Notes under the pieces: model-generated
Database searches by the model: none
What the model was told of the DNA's origin: nothing
Seen by the model: the letters and a program-made list of their open reading frames with translations, nothing else
Made by a program: the position numbers and the translations under genes
NCBI GenBank assembly: GCA_031272245.1
Contig: JAISUE010000048.1
Coordinates: 1 to 59,422, forward strand
Direction of reading: 5' to 3'
DNA length: 59,422 nt
DNA from: Bacteroidales bacterium
GTDB taxonomy: Bacteria; Bacteroidota; Bacteroidia; Bacteroidales; P3
Shown here: one piece after another, positions 52,761 through 59,422 of the stretch
How the letters are laid out: each line of letters starts with the position of its first letter
Numbering within the stretch: the stretch's first letter is position 1

Positions 52761-54165
52761 TTATTTTTTCTTGTTTATTTTTTGCAACCTGTGCCATTAA
52801 CTTTGCTTCAACAGCTATTTTATTTCCCACATAAGCAGTGCCTTGCATTCTAACTATACCTCTACGAATAGGCTCTGTAAGTACTAATTTTAAAAGAAGT
52901 GTATCACCCGGAACAACTTTATTACGAAATTTCACTTCTTCAAATTTCATAAAATATGTACTATAGTTTTCAGGATCTTGAATTTCTTTAAGGGCAAGCA
53001 CTCCTCCTGTTTGTCCAAGTGCTTCAACAATAAGCACACCTGGCATTACCGGTTCTTTTGGAAAGTGTCCATTAAAAAATGATTCATTACCTGTTACATT
53101 TTTCAGCCCAACAACGTAATCCTCTCCTACTTCTATAATTTTATCAATAAGAAGCATAGGAAATCGGTGTGGCAGAATGTTTTTTATAGCCTGAATATCG
53201 TACAAAGGCTTTTTATCCGGATCATAAACAGGAGTTTTTTTTGCGTTTTCCATTATAGATATAATTATTTGTTTTGCAAATGCAACATTAGAACTGTGTC
53301 CAGGTCGCTTAATTATAAATTCCCCTTTTAACCGCACTCCACTTAAAGAAATATCTCCTATAAAATCTAAAAGCTTGTGACGTGCGGGTTCGTTATCAAA
53401 ACGTTTCTCTATATGATTTAATATTCCTTTTTCTACTTTAATTTCAGCAGCGTTTTTGTTAAATATTTGTGCTAAATGTGCTTTTTGTTCTTCACTTATG
53501 GTATGTTCAACAAAAATTAACGCATTATCTAAATCACCCCCCTTAATCAGATTGTTATTTAGCAGATATTCAACTTCGTGCAAAAAAACAAAAGTACGAC
53601 AGGGGGCTATTTGTGTTTTAAAATCTTCAAGTTTATCAAGTTTTGCTTCCTGCCAACCTATAACATCGGAACGAAAATCTATATCGGCGATTATTTTAAA
53701 TCCGTCATAAGGCATGGCAAGCAAATCTATATTTTTTGCATCATCAATATAACGAATAGGTGTTTTTATTTCATAAATTTGAGCCGCTACTCCCTGTTCT
53801 TCTATACCAGCCTGTTCAATAAGTCGTACCCAAATATCTGCACTGCCATTCAAAATTGGAACTTCAGGTGCATCTATTTCTATTTCTGCATTATCAATCC
53901 CCATTGCATAAAGAGAAGACAACAAATGTTCTACTGTTGCCACCTTAGCAGATTCAGCTTTGTTTTCTATGGTAGTACCTCTTGCAGTTTCACAAACGTT
54001 GGACGCAACAGCTTGTATAAGAGGTTTATTTTCTAAATCTACTCTCCGAAACTGAATACCAAAGTTTGGTTTAGCAGGCTTTATACAGATATTTGCATGG
54101 ACACCTGAATGTAACCCCTTACCTGATATTCTTAAGTCCGATTGTAATGTTCTTTGTTTGTCCAT
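52753..54165 (-). CDS. lpxC-fabZ: LpxC-FabZ fusion: UDP-3-O-acyl-GlcNAc deacetylase / hydroxyacyl-ACP dehydratase
   Basis: 470 residues. Residues 1-310 are LpxC: LRISGKGLHSGVHANICIKP, zinc ligand H80 in ATVEHLLSSLYAMGID, RHKLLDFIGD, and a catalytic His in RPGHSSN. Residues about 318-470 are FabZ: LPHRFPMLLIDKI and GHFPKEPVMPGVLIVEALGQ, with catalytic His and Glu. The fusion is a Bacteroidetes trait. LpxC commits to lipid A; FabZ makes unsaturated acyl-ACP for fatty acids and competes for the same pool. lpxD is not adjacent. First gene of the lpx unit; promoter 54183-54190. Confidence 0.97.
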   Translation of the reverse strand: MDKQRTLQSDLRISGKGLHSGVHANICIKPAKPNFGIQFRRVDLENKPLIQAVASNVCETARGTTIENKAESAKVATVEHLLSSLYAMGIDNAEIEIDAPEVPILNGSADIWVRLIEQAGIEEQGVAAQIYEIKTPIRYIDDAKNIDLLAMPYDGFKIIADIDFRSDVIGWQEAKLDKLEDFKTQIAPCRTFVFLHEVEYLLNNNLIKGGDLDNALIFVEHTISEEQKAHLAQIFNKNAAEIKVEKGILNHIEKRFDNEPARHKLLDFIGDISLSGVRLKGEFIIKRPGHSSNVAFAKQIIISIMENAKKTPVYDPDKKPLYDIQAIKNILPHRFPMLLIDKIIEVGEDYVVGLKNVTGNESFFNGHFPKEPVMPGVLIVEALGQTGGVLALKEIQDPENYSTYFMKFEEVKFRNKVVPGDTLLLKLVLTEPIRRGIVRMQGTAYVGNKIAVEAKLMAQVAKNKQEKINE

Positions 54166-54182
54166 AAGTAAAATTTGATTTG

Positions 54183-54190
54183 CAAAAATA
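54183..54190 (-). promoter_or_regulatory. -7 promoter box for lpxC-fabZ/lpxA/DUF2520
   Basis: TATTTTTG on the minus strand, 18 bases before the start. Confidence 0.55.
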
Positions 54191-54362
54191 CATTTTTTTT
54201 CCTAAACAAACAAAATAAATTATTAACAAATCTTTAATTTATTTTATCAAAGTAGTGTTTTTCTGTATGATTTCTTGAAAAAATGTTGAAAAGATATATA
54301 TGCGGTATATCAATTTTTTTCACGATTTCAGCATAAAAAATTTAACAATATAAAATTTTTAT

Positions 54363-54370
54363 TACTTTTG
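54363..54370 (+). promoter_or_regulatory. -7 promoter box for metK
   Basis: TACTTTTG; the predicted start near 54377 is right at the 5' edge of the riboswitch. Confidence 0.6.
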
Positions 54371-54379
54371 CCAAAAAAA

Positions 54380-54440
54380 TTTGTGGAAAGATTTGAATTG
54401 CTTGCAACCACACAAAAAAAATGCTAAAAAACAATACCAT
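54380..54440 (+). ncRNA. SAM-II-type riboswitch in the metK leader
   Basis: The conserved SAM-II order is visible: TGTGG (54382-54386), GATTTGAATTG, CTTGCAA, CCACA (54408-54412), an A-rich loop, then ATGCTAAAAAACAAT. TGTGG and CCACA form stem P1; ATTG (54397-54400) can pair with CAAT (54432-54435) to make the pseudoknot. The conserved GATTTG, GCTTGCA-CCAC and GCTAAA segments match my memory of the SAM-II consensus. It starts at the predicted mRNA 5' end and ends 78 bases before metK. S-adenosylmethionine binding would switch off its own synthetase. Confidence 0.78.
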
Positions 54441-54517
54441 TTTTCAACGCAAGCCAATTCATTTATTACCCAAATACATTTAAATTTAATTATTATTTAA
54501 TTTTAATTAGTAAAACT

Positions 54518-55771
54518 ATGGCTTATTATTTTACATCGGAATCTGTTTCCGAAGGACATCCGGACAAAATTGCAGATCAAATCTCTGATGCTCTGCTTGA
54601 TGAATTTCTTAGACAGGATGCTAATTCAAAAGTTGCCTGTGAGACTCTTGTAACAACGGGGCTTGTGGTTTTAAGCGGTGAAGTTAAAACCAATGCTTAC
54701 GTAGATGTACAGCAAGTAGCAAGAGATGTGGTTCGCCGTATCGGATATACAAAAGGCGAATACAAGTTTGAAAGCGAAAGTTGTGGTGTTATATCAACGA
54801 TTCACGAACAGAGTGGAGATATAAATCGCGGTGTTGAACGAACCGAAGCATTGCAACAGGGTGCAGGAGATCAGGGCATGATGTTTGGATACGCTTGTCG
54901 CGACACAGAAGACTTTATGCCTCTGCCGCTAACAATAGCACATATTCTTGTTCATGAACTTTCTCAGATAAGAAAAGAAGGTAAACAGATGACTTATCTG
55001 CGTCCTGATTCCAAATCACAAGTAACTATAAAATATGATGATAACAACAAACCGATTGCTATTGATACCATCGTTATATCAACTCAACACGACGAATTTG
55101 AGACTGACGAAAAGATGCTTGCAATCATAAAAAAGGATGTAAGAGAAATACTTATTCCTCGCGTTATTACCAAAATGCAAAAAGAAAACATTAAAAATCT
55201 GTTTGAAGACGACTATACTTTGCATGTTAATCCTACAGGAAAATTTGTTATCGGAGGTCCTCATGGAGATACTGGGCTTACAGGTAGAAAGATTATAGTT
55301 GACACTTACGGTGGCAAAGGGGCGCATGGTGGAGGAGCTTTTTCCGGAAAAGACTCTTCAAAAGTTGACAGAAGTGCTGCCTATGCAGTAAGACATATAG
55401 CAAAAAATATGGTTGCAGCCGGACTTTGCGATGAAGTTTTAGTGCAGGTTGCGTACGCTATTGGCGTAGCAGAACCTGTTGGTCTGTACATCAATACTTA
55501 TGGAACATCTAAAATTACTTTAACAGACGGAGAAATAGCAGAAAAAATAAAAAACATTTTTGATTTACGTCCATATTCAATTATTGAACGTTTTGGTTTA
55601 CGTAATCCTATTTTTTCTCCTACTTCATCTTACGGGCATTTTGGCAGAACTCATTACTCTAAAAAAGTTATTATTTATGAGAACGGTGTAGAAAGAGAAA
55701 AAGAAATTGAATTTTATCCTTGGGAAAAACTTGATTATGTAGATGAAATCAAAAACACATTTAATATTTAA
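54518..55771 (+). CDS. metK: S-adenosylmethionine synthetase
   Basis: 417 residues, slightly longer than E. coli MetK. Motifs: [21 protein letters not shown], the signature [13 protein letters not shown], and the phosphate-binding [22 protein letters not shown]. It makes S-adenosylmethionine from methionine and ATP. It is preceded by a SAM-II-type riboswitch and followed after 18 bp by a DUF7935 gene. Confidence 0.97.
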   Translation: MAYYFTSESVSEGHPDKIADQISDALLDEFLRQDANSKVACETLVTTGLVVLSGEVKTNAYVDVQQVARDVVRRIGYTKGEYKFESESCGVISTIHEQSGDINRGVERTEALQQGAGDQGMMFGYACRDTEDFMPLPLTIAHILVHELSQIRKEGKQMTYLRPDSKSQVTIKYDDNNKPIAIDTIVISTQHDEFETDEKMLAIIKKDVREILIPRVITKMQKENIKNLFEDDYTLHVNPTGKFVIGGPHGDTGLTGRKIIVDTYGGKGAHGGGAFSGKDSSKVDRSAAYAVRHIAKNMVAAGLCDEVLVQVAYAIGVAEPVGLYINTYGTSKITLTDGEIAEKIKNIFDLRPYSIIERFGLRNPIFSPTSSYGHFGRTHYSKKVIIYENGVEREKEIEFYPWEKLDYVDEIKNTFNI

Positions 55772-55789
55772 CTTTAAAAATACGAATGT

Positions 55790-56329
55790 ATGATAGTAGA
55801 AACAATAATTATCAGTATTGGAGGTGTATTTGTTATGGGTATTGCAGGATATTATTTTCTGAAACTCACTCGAAAGTTCATAAATAATGAAAACCGCATC
55901 ACTCTTTTAGAATTAAAAAAGGCTAAACAAACGGAAATATCCAAAGTAATTATTCCTGTAAAATTACAAGCTTATGAACGTTTAATGATGTTTTTGGAAC
56001 GAATAAAACCTGAAAATCTTGTAATGCGACTTTATCAATACGGTATGGAAACACCTCTGTTAAAAGATGTGATGCTTAAAAACATACGAGACGAATTTGA
56101 ATACAATTTATCTCAACAATTATATGTTTCTGAACAATCTTGGATTTTAGTTATTAAAGCTAAAGAAGAAACTATAGCATTGATTAATTCTGTAGCATCA
56201 TCTAATGATTTGAAAACTATGCCTCCTGCATCTTTTTCCGGAATAATTTTTGAAACAATGACCAAATCTTTATCTCCAATAGAGAATGCCCAAAAAGTTT
56301 TAAAACAGGAACTTGAATATATGAAATAA
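55790..56329 (+). CDS. DUF7935 membrane-anchored protein of unknown function
   Basis: 179 residues. One N-terminal transmembrane helix (IIISIGGVFVMGIAGYYFLKL) and a helical cytoplasmic domain with VIIPVKLQAYERLMMFLERIKPENLVMR and EFEYNLSQQLYVSEQSW, the pattern of a conserved Bacteroidetes family. Function unknown. Co-transcribed with metK; terminator 56355-56396. Confidence 0.82.
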   Translation: MIVETIIISIGGVFVMGIAGYYFLKLTRKFINNENRITLLELKKAKQTEISKVIIPVKLQAYERLMMFLERIKPENLVMRLYQYGMETPLLKDVMLKNIRDEFEYNLSQQLYVSEQSWILVIKAKEETIALINSVASSNDLKTMPPASFSGIIFETMTKSLSPIENAQKVLKQELEYMK

Positions 56330-56354
56330 AAAACATATTTCATAGTGATTAGAC

Positions 56355-56396
56355 AAACAGTCTGCGAACAAAATGTTTGCGGACTGTTTTGTTTTA
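56355..56396 (+). terminator. Strand-specific terminator of metK-DUF7935
   Basis: ACAGTCTGCGAACA and TGTTTGCGGACTGT (56357-56370, 56374-56387) make a 14-bp stem with two G-U pairs on the plus strand, loop AAA, then TTTGTTTTAG. On the minus strand the same positions are A-C mismatches. Confidence 0.88.
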
Positions 56397-56825
56397 GCGT
56401 TTCAATATATAAGATTGACGTTTTAGTCCATTCTTAACCAATATTAAACCTGCATAATAGAAATTTATATCCAGCGTAATACATTTCTGCTGCCGTAAAT
56501 ATTCCCATTGCTTAAATGTTTCTCTATCTCTATAAATACGTTTCAAATAAAACATACATGGATTTTTTGATTTCAATGTATTTAACACATATTCTTCCAT
56601 ATTGGTATTCAAAGGCATATTCAAAACTTCACACTTAAACCGTTCGTTAAGTTTTTCAATCATTTCTTTTTCTGTTTTCCCCTTTATACATTTAAGATAA
56701 GTTTCAAACATAAAAGGAGAGTGAATAGAATATTCATTTTTAGCCTTATAGATATATTTTAAATAGTTCTTAAATTTGAACCATATCATAATCTTTTTTC
56801 TTTGTTGTGTGTTATCTATCTTCAT
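56394..56825 (-). CDS. Internally deleted methyltransferase-like protein
   Basis: 143 residues (131 if the Met at 56789 is used). The N-terminus IWFKFKNYLKYIYKAKNEYSIHSPFMFETY and the C-terminus KQWEYLRQQKCITLDINFYYAGLILVKNG match the two ends of a Bacteroidetes SAM-dependent methyltransferase of about 250-270 residues (KYLxxxxxAxxxHxIHSPFVFxxY ... VxxTIDLYxxGLxFxR). The middle, which holds the glycine-rich SAM-binding Rossmann part, is missing. It overlaps the kinase gene by 14 bp, so it is still translated in an operon but is unlikely to be a methyltransferase. Confidence 0.65.
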   Translation of the reverse strand: MKIDNTQQRKKIMIWFKFKNYLKYIYKAKNEYSIHSPFMFETYLKCIKGKTEKEMIEKLNERFKCEVLNMPLNTNMEEYVLNTLKSKNPCMFYLKRIYRDRETFKQWEYLRQQKCITLDINFYYAGLILVKNGLKRQSYILKR

Positions 56826-57792
56826 TACTAAATCCTAATGCAGCAGATCCCAATATAGCAGCATCCGAACCTTTTAAGCCTGATAATTCTATATCTATTG
56901 TTCTTTTAAATGTAACATAAAGTTCTTCTTCAAAATATTTTTTCAAAGGTTTAAGTAATAAATCACCGGACTGAGCAAGCCCTCCAAATATATAAATCTT
57001 TTGAGGTGAAGTAACAGCACTCGCATTTGCCAAAGCTATTGCTAACATTTTTGCTGTCAAATCAAAACATTGTAAAGATATAACATCTCCTTTTATTGCT
57101 GCTTCATAAATATCTTTAGATTCCAATTTATTATCGGGCAACTCTCTTAAAAGCGAAGGAATAACAGATTGAGATAACAGTTCCTTTGCCGTTGTAACTA
57201 TTCCGGTTGCAGATGAATATGTTTCAAGGCAATCTTTTTTACCACAATTACATTGACGTCCATTATCACAAACTTTTGTATGACCTATTTCTCCTGCAAA
57301 ACTGCTATAACCATAAACAAGTTTTCCATTTGAAACAATACCACTGCCTACACCTGTTCCAAGTGTTATCATTATAAAATCTTTTATACCTTTTTTCGCC
57401 TTTCCATACAGCATTTCTCCTATTGCAGCGGCATTTGCATCGTTTGTTAAGTATATTTTAGGTGTATAACCTCTTTGTTCTAACATTTTAGACAGCCTTT
57501 TTTTCAAATAAATTATGCCTTTAAACTTCAAATTTGGAGCATGCTCTATTGTTCCTTTAACAGCATTACCGTTAGGAGCGCCTATTCCAATAGCAACAAT
57601 ATCTTCCTGCTTTTTTACTTTATGATAAAGCAGTTTTATATTCTCTACAAGTATTTCAAGAAAACCATTCAATCCATAAAATTGATTAGTCTTAAAAGAT
57701 GTACGATACACAATTAAACCTTTAAAATTTACGAGACCCATTTCCGTATTGGTTGCTCCAATGTCTATTCCGATTGTATATTTCATATTCAT
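56812..57792 (-). CDS. ROK-family sugar kinase (glucokinase-like)
   Basis: 326 residues. ATP loop GIDIGATNTEMGLV, sugar-binding NDANAAAIGE and GTGVGSGIVSNGKL, and the ROK zinc motif GEIGHTKVCDNGRQCNCGKKDCLETYSS. Phosphorylates glucose or an amino sugar in the cytoplasm. No regulator-type helix-turn-helix. Seven bp after dapB; one operon with the methyltransferase remnant. Confidence 0.92.
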   Translation of the reverse strand: MNMKYTIGIDIGATNTEMGLVNFKGLIVYRTSFKTNQFYGLNGFLEILVENIKLLYHKVKKQEDIVAIGIGAPNGNAVKGTIEHAPNLKFKGIIYLKKRLSKMLEQRGYTPKIYLTNDANAAAIGEMLYGKAKKGIKDFIMITLGTGVGSGIVSNGKLVYGYSSFAGEIGHTKVCDNGRQCNCGKKDCLETYSSATGIVTTAKELLSQSVIPSLLRELPDNKLESKDIYEAAIKGDVISLQCFDLTAKMLAIALANASAVTSPQKIYIFGGLAQSGDLLLKPLKKYFEEELYVTFKRTIDIELSGLKGSDAAILGSAALGFSNEDR

Positions 57793-57798
57793 TATATA

Positions 57799-58464
57799 TT
57801 AAATTAAATCATTCATAGAAAAAAAACCTTTTTTCCCTTGTAAAAACTCCGCAGCAACAACAGCACCTAAAGCAAATCCTTCTCTTGATTTTGCTTCATG
57901 TCTTAATGAAATAACATCCACCTCTGATTGATAATCTATCTGATGAATACCAAATATTTCTCCCTCTCTTACTGATTTTATTTCAACATCCGAATAATAA
58001 TCTTCCATATTCTTTGCCAGATATTTAGCAGTACCGGAAGGTTTGTCCAATTTATGCAGATGATGTATCTCCATAATTTCAGGTTTATATTGCATATATG
58101 GAGATAGAAGTTTAGCAGCAAAGCTATTAATCTTATTAAAGAGAAAAACTCCTATGGAAAAGTTTGAAGAATAAAAAAGACTTTTATTATTTTGTATGCA
58201 ATATGCTTTTATCTTTTCAAAATCATTATCCCAACCTGTTGTTCCAACTACTACGGGCAAATTTAAATCAAAGCATTTATTTATATTGGCAGTAACTATT
58301 GATGGCATAGAAAAGTCTATAGCTACATCAAAATTAAAATCCATATCCATAATATTCCAATCTGTTTCATTGTCTATACGAAAAGAAATTGTATGACCTC
58401 TCTTCCGGGCTATTTTTTCAACCATTTTGCCCATTTTACCATATCCGATTATCAATATTTTCAT
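57799..58464 (-). CDS. dapB: 4-hydroxy-tetrahydrodipicolinate reductase
   Basis: 221 residues, shorter than the 270 of E. coli, usual for Bacteroidetes. NAD(P) site IIGYGKMGKMVEKIA, VGTTGW, the signature EIMEIHHLHKLDKPSGTA with catalytic His pair and Lys, and GFALGAVVAAEFL. Step of lysine and meso-diaminopimelate synthesis, hence peptidoglycan. First gene of the unit; promoter box 58512-58519. Confidence 0.95.
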   Translation of the reverse strand: MKILIIGYGKMGKMVEKIARKRGHTISFRIDNETDWNIMDMDFNFDVAIDFSMPSIVTANINKCFDLNLPVVVGTTGWDNDFEKIKAYCIQNNKSLFYSSNFSIGVFLFNKINSFAAKLLSPYMQYKPEIMEIHHLHKLDKPSGTAKYLAKNMEDYYSDVEIKSVREGEIFGIHQIDYQSEVDVISLRHEAKSREGFALGAVVAAEFLQGKKGFFSMNDLI

Positions 58465-58511
58465 AATTGCAGATCTCTAATTATTTACTCAATACTCATA
58501 TTAAAAGATTG

Positions 58512-58519
58512 CAAATTTA
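58512..58519 (-). promoter_or_regulatory. -7 promoter box for dapB operon
   Basis: TAAATTTG on the minus strand, 48 bases before the start. Confidence 0.5.
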
Positions 58520-58689
58520 AGTAATTTATTTAGTATTTAAGAATATATTATAATAAAATGCTACAATAAATAATTTATACCGGAATATGAAACGTACATT
58601 TTTTTTCACTCATATATCGCTTGTTCAAGTCTAAAATCTATTCATAGTAGAAAGCCTGCTGTTTTAGCATAACTTATTATTTTTTAGGG

Positions 58690-58900
58690 TAATGCAACAA
58701 TAATTACCTTCCGAGCAAAATTGGTTGCAACGTTTCCAACCATCGTTTTAATCGCCTCAACCATTTTCGCAAATCCGACAACCTTTGTTTCCGTTTTTCC
58801 AACCATTGTTTCAACCGCAGCAACCCTCGTTTCAAATCAATAAACCCTCGTTTCAACCTTTAAAACCTTTGTTTCGGGTCTTAAAAAAGTCTTTTTATCC
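58690..58900. repeat. Dispersed heptad-type repeat, second copy of the 43.3-kb flank
   Basis: Read on the minus strand, this repeats 43285-43450 almost block for block: GGGTCTT edge, CCGAAACAAAGGTTTTAAAG, then GGAAAAACGGAAACAAAGG and TTGAGGCGATTAAAACGATG. The block between the first and second motif is 21 bp shorter than at 43 kb. It adjoins array D, as the 43-kb copy adjoins array B. Confidence 0.82.
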
Positions 58901-59131
58901 CGTGCAAAATGTTTTTTGAGCCGTGCAAAATATTTTTTAGACCGTGCAACCTTTGTTGCAAATCGTGCAACGTTGGTTGCAAATCGTGCAACGTTGGTTG
59001 CAAATCGTGCAACGTTGGTTGCAAACCGTGCAACGTTGGTTGCAAATCGTGCAACGTTGGTTGGAAATCGTGCAACCTTTGTTGGAAGTTGTGCAACGTT
59101 GGTTGGAAATCGTGCAACCATTGTTTCAATC
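58901..59131. repeat. Array D: eleven 21-bp units with TGCAAC/GTTGCA dyad
   Basis: Units begin CGTGCAA at 58901, 58922, 58943 and every 21 bases onward (with small decay at 59090). Inner units contain TGCAAC-GTTG-GTTGCA, a 6-bp dyad with a 4-base loop. Edge units are decayed. The array is open in several frames on both strands (for example NVARFAT heptads), which is expected for a 21-bp period. Confidence 0.9.
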
Positions 59132-59236
59132 GCAGCAACCCTCGTTTCAAGTCTTTTAAAAATATTTGAAGCGGTTATAACATTTGTTGCAGGTTCAAAA
59201 ACGAAATTTTTCGCTTATAAAACATCATTTGCACGA

Positions 59237-59422
59237 TTTGAAAACTCGTTTGCAAAGTTTGAAAACGCGTTTGCACGGTTTGAAAACTCGTTTGCAAAGT
59301 TTGAAAACTCGTTTGCAAAGTTTGAAAACTCGTTTGCACGGTTTGAAAACTCGTTTGCACGGCTTGAAAACTCGTTTGCACGGTTTGAAAACTCGTTTGC
59401 ACGGTTTGAAAACTCGTTTGCA
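59237..59422. repeat. Array E: 21-bp units, runs off the window edge
   Basis: Eight full units start at 59237 and every 21 bases to 59384, then a partial unit to the edge. Unit is TTTGAAAACTCGTTTGCACG plus one base, with alternative GCAAAG/GCACGG ends; GTTT-GA-AAAC is the internal dyad. It is only about 105 bp from array D. Confidence 0.9.

Noticed and set aside
58837..59402. Heptad-repeat proteins (NVARFAT, TSFQTVQ and others) in array D and E frames
   Set aside because: The arrays are open in several frames on both strands at once, so openness is not evidence of coding.
1..59422. tRNA or rRNA genes
   Set aside because: I looked for T-loop GGTTCRANTCC-like and rRNA core segments on both strands and saw none; a covariance-model scan would be decisive.

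Overview
The window is from an AT-rich member of the Bacteroidetes, most likely an uncultured Bacteroidales-type bacterium. The evidence is internal. Four secreted proteins end in type IX secretion (T9SS, type A) sorting domains. LpxC is fused to FabZ. Several Bacteroidetes-typical families occur: DUF3276 PUR-type protein, DUF5683 beside parAB, DUF1343/NamZ, DUF7935. Genes lack Shine-Dalgarno sequences and are preceded by the phylum's -7 promoter box TAnnTTTG, which I could place in front of more than twenty transcription units. I saw no rRNA, tRNA, CRISPR array, transposase or phage gene, so this is ordinary chromosome with unusual intergenic repeats.

Layout. 1-144: start of a gene cut by the window edge. 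211-399: a 21-bp tandem array. 942-5986: trigger factor and two T9SS cargo proteins, one separated from its signal peptide by a frameshift inside a 7-bp repeat. 6152-7151: divergent HxlR regulator and DJ-1/PfpI protein sharing an 18-bp palindromic operator. 7227-16151: purD, a four-gene surface-polysaccharide/E1-like operon, a tetR-tolC pair, and a tRNA dihydrouridine synthase. 16396-18498: ribBA, a small membrane protein and efp. 18659-22557: OsmC, BspA-like T9SS protein, clpX, lipoprotein. 23073-25803: parA-parB-DUF5683 with a long hairpin inside the operon, and the DUF3276 gene. 25868-29384: tadA, divergent UbiA-type prenyltransferase, maf, namZ. 29420-33256: a four-gene operon (metallo-hydrolase, unknown exported protein, M20 peptidase, barrel-like protein). 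33524-36818: mreB with a lipoprotein, a GH25 lysozyme and a hydroxyacid dehydrogenase. 36963-42637: outer-membrane protein, M50B-like protease, formiminotransferase-cyclodeaminase and a membrane pyrophosphatase. 42833-43893: a nested inverted-repeat and 21-bp-repeat locus. 44277-50871: a large T9SS adhesin-like protein and its small partner, another 21-bp-type array, a WbpB-like dehydrogenase, htpG. 51245-54165: DUF2520 protein, lpxA, lpxC-fabZ. 54380-56329: a SAM-II-type riboswitch, metK and DUF7935. 56394-58464: a methyltransferase remnant, ROK kinase, dapB. 58690-59422: two more 21-bp arrays.

The most interesting signal is a family of intergenic arrays. At four separate places (five distinct array sequences) unrelated repeat units all have a period of exactly 21 bp (one with a 42-bp, i.e. 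2 x 21, super-unit), and most units carry an internal dyad. Where two copies of the same flank can be aligned (the two arms of the 43-kb inverted repeat, and the 43-kb and 58.8-kb copies) they differ by insertions that are exact multiples of 21 bp. 21 bp is two turns of B-DNA and also seven codons, so either DNA architecture or heptad (coiled-coil) peptides could be what is kept; the sequence alone cannot decide. Other observations worth checking are the SAM-II riboswitch before metK, a possibly phase-variable T9SS protein, a 22-bp-stem hairpin between parB and DUF5683, and an internally deleted methyltransferase.
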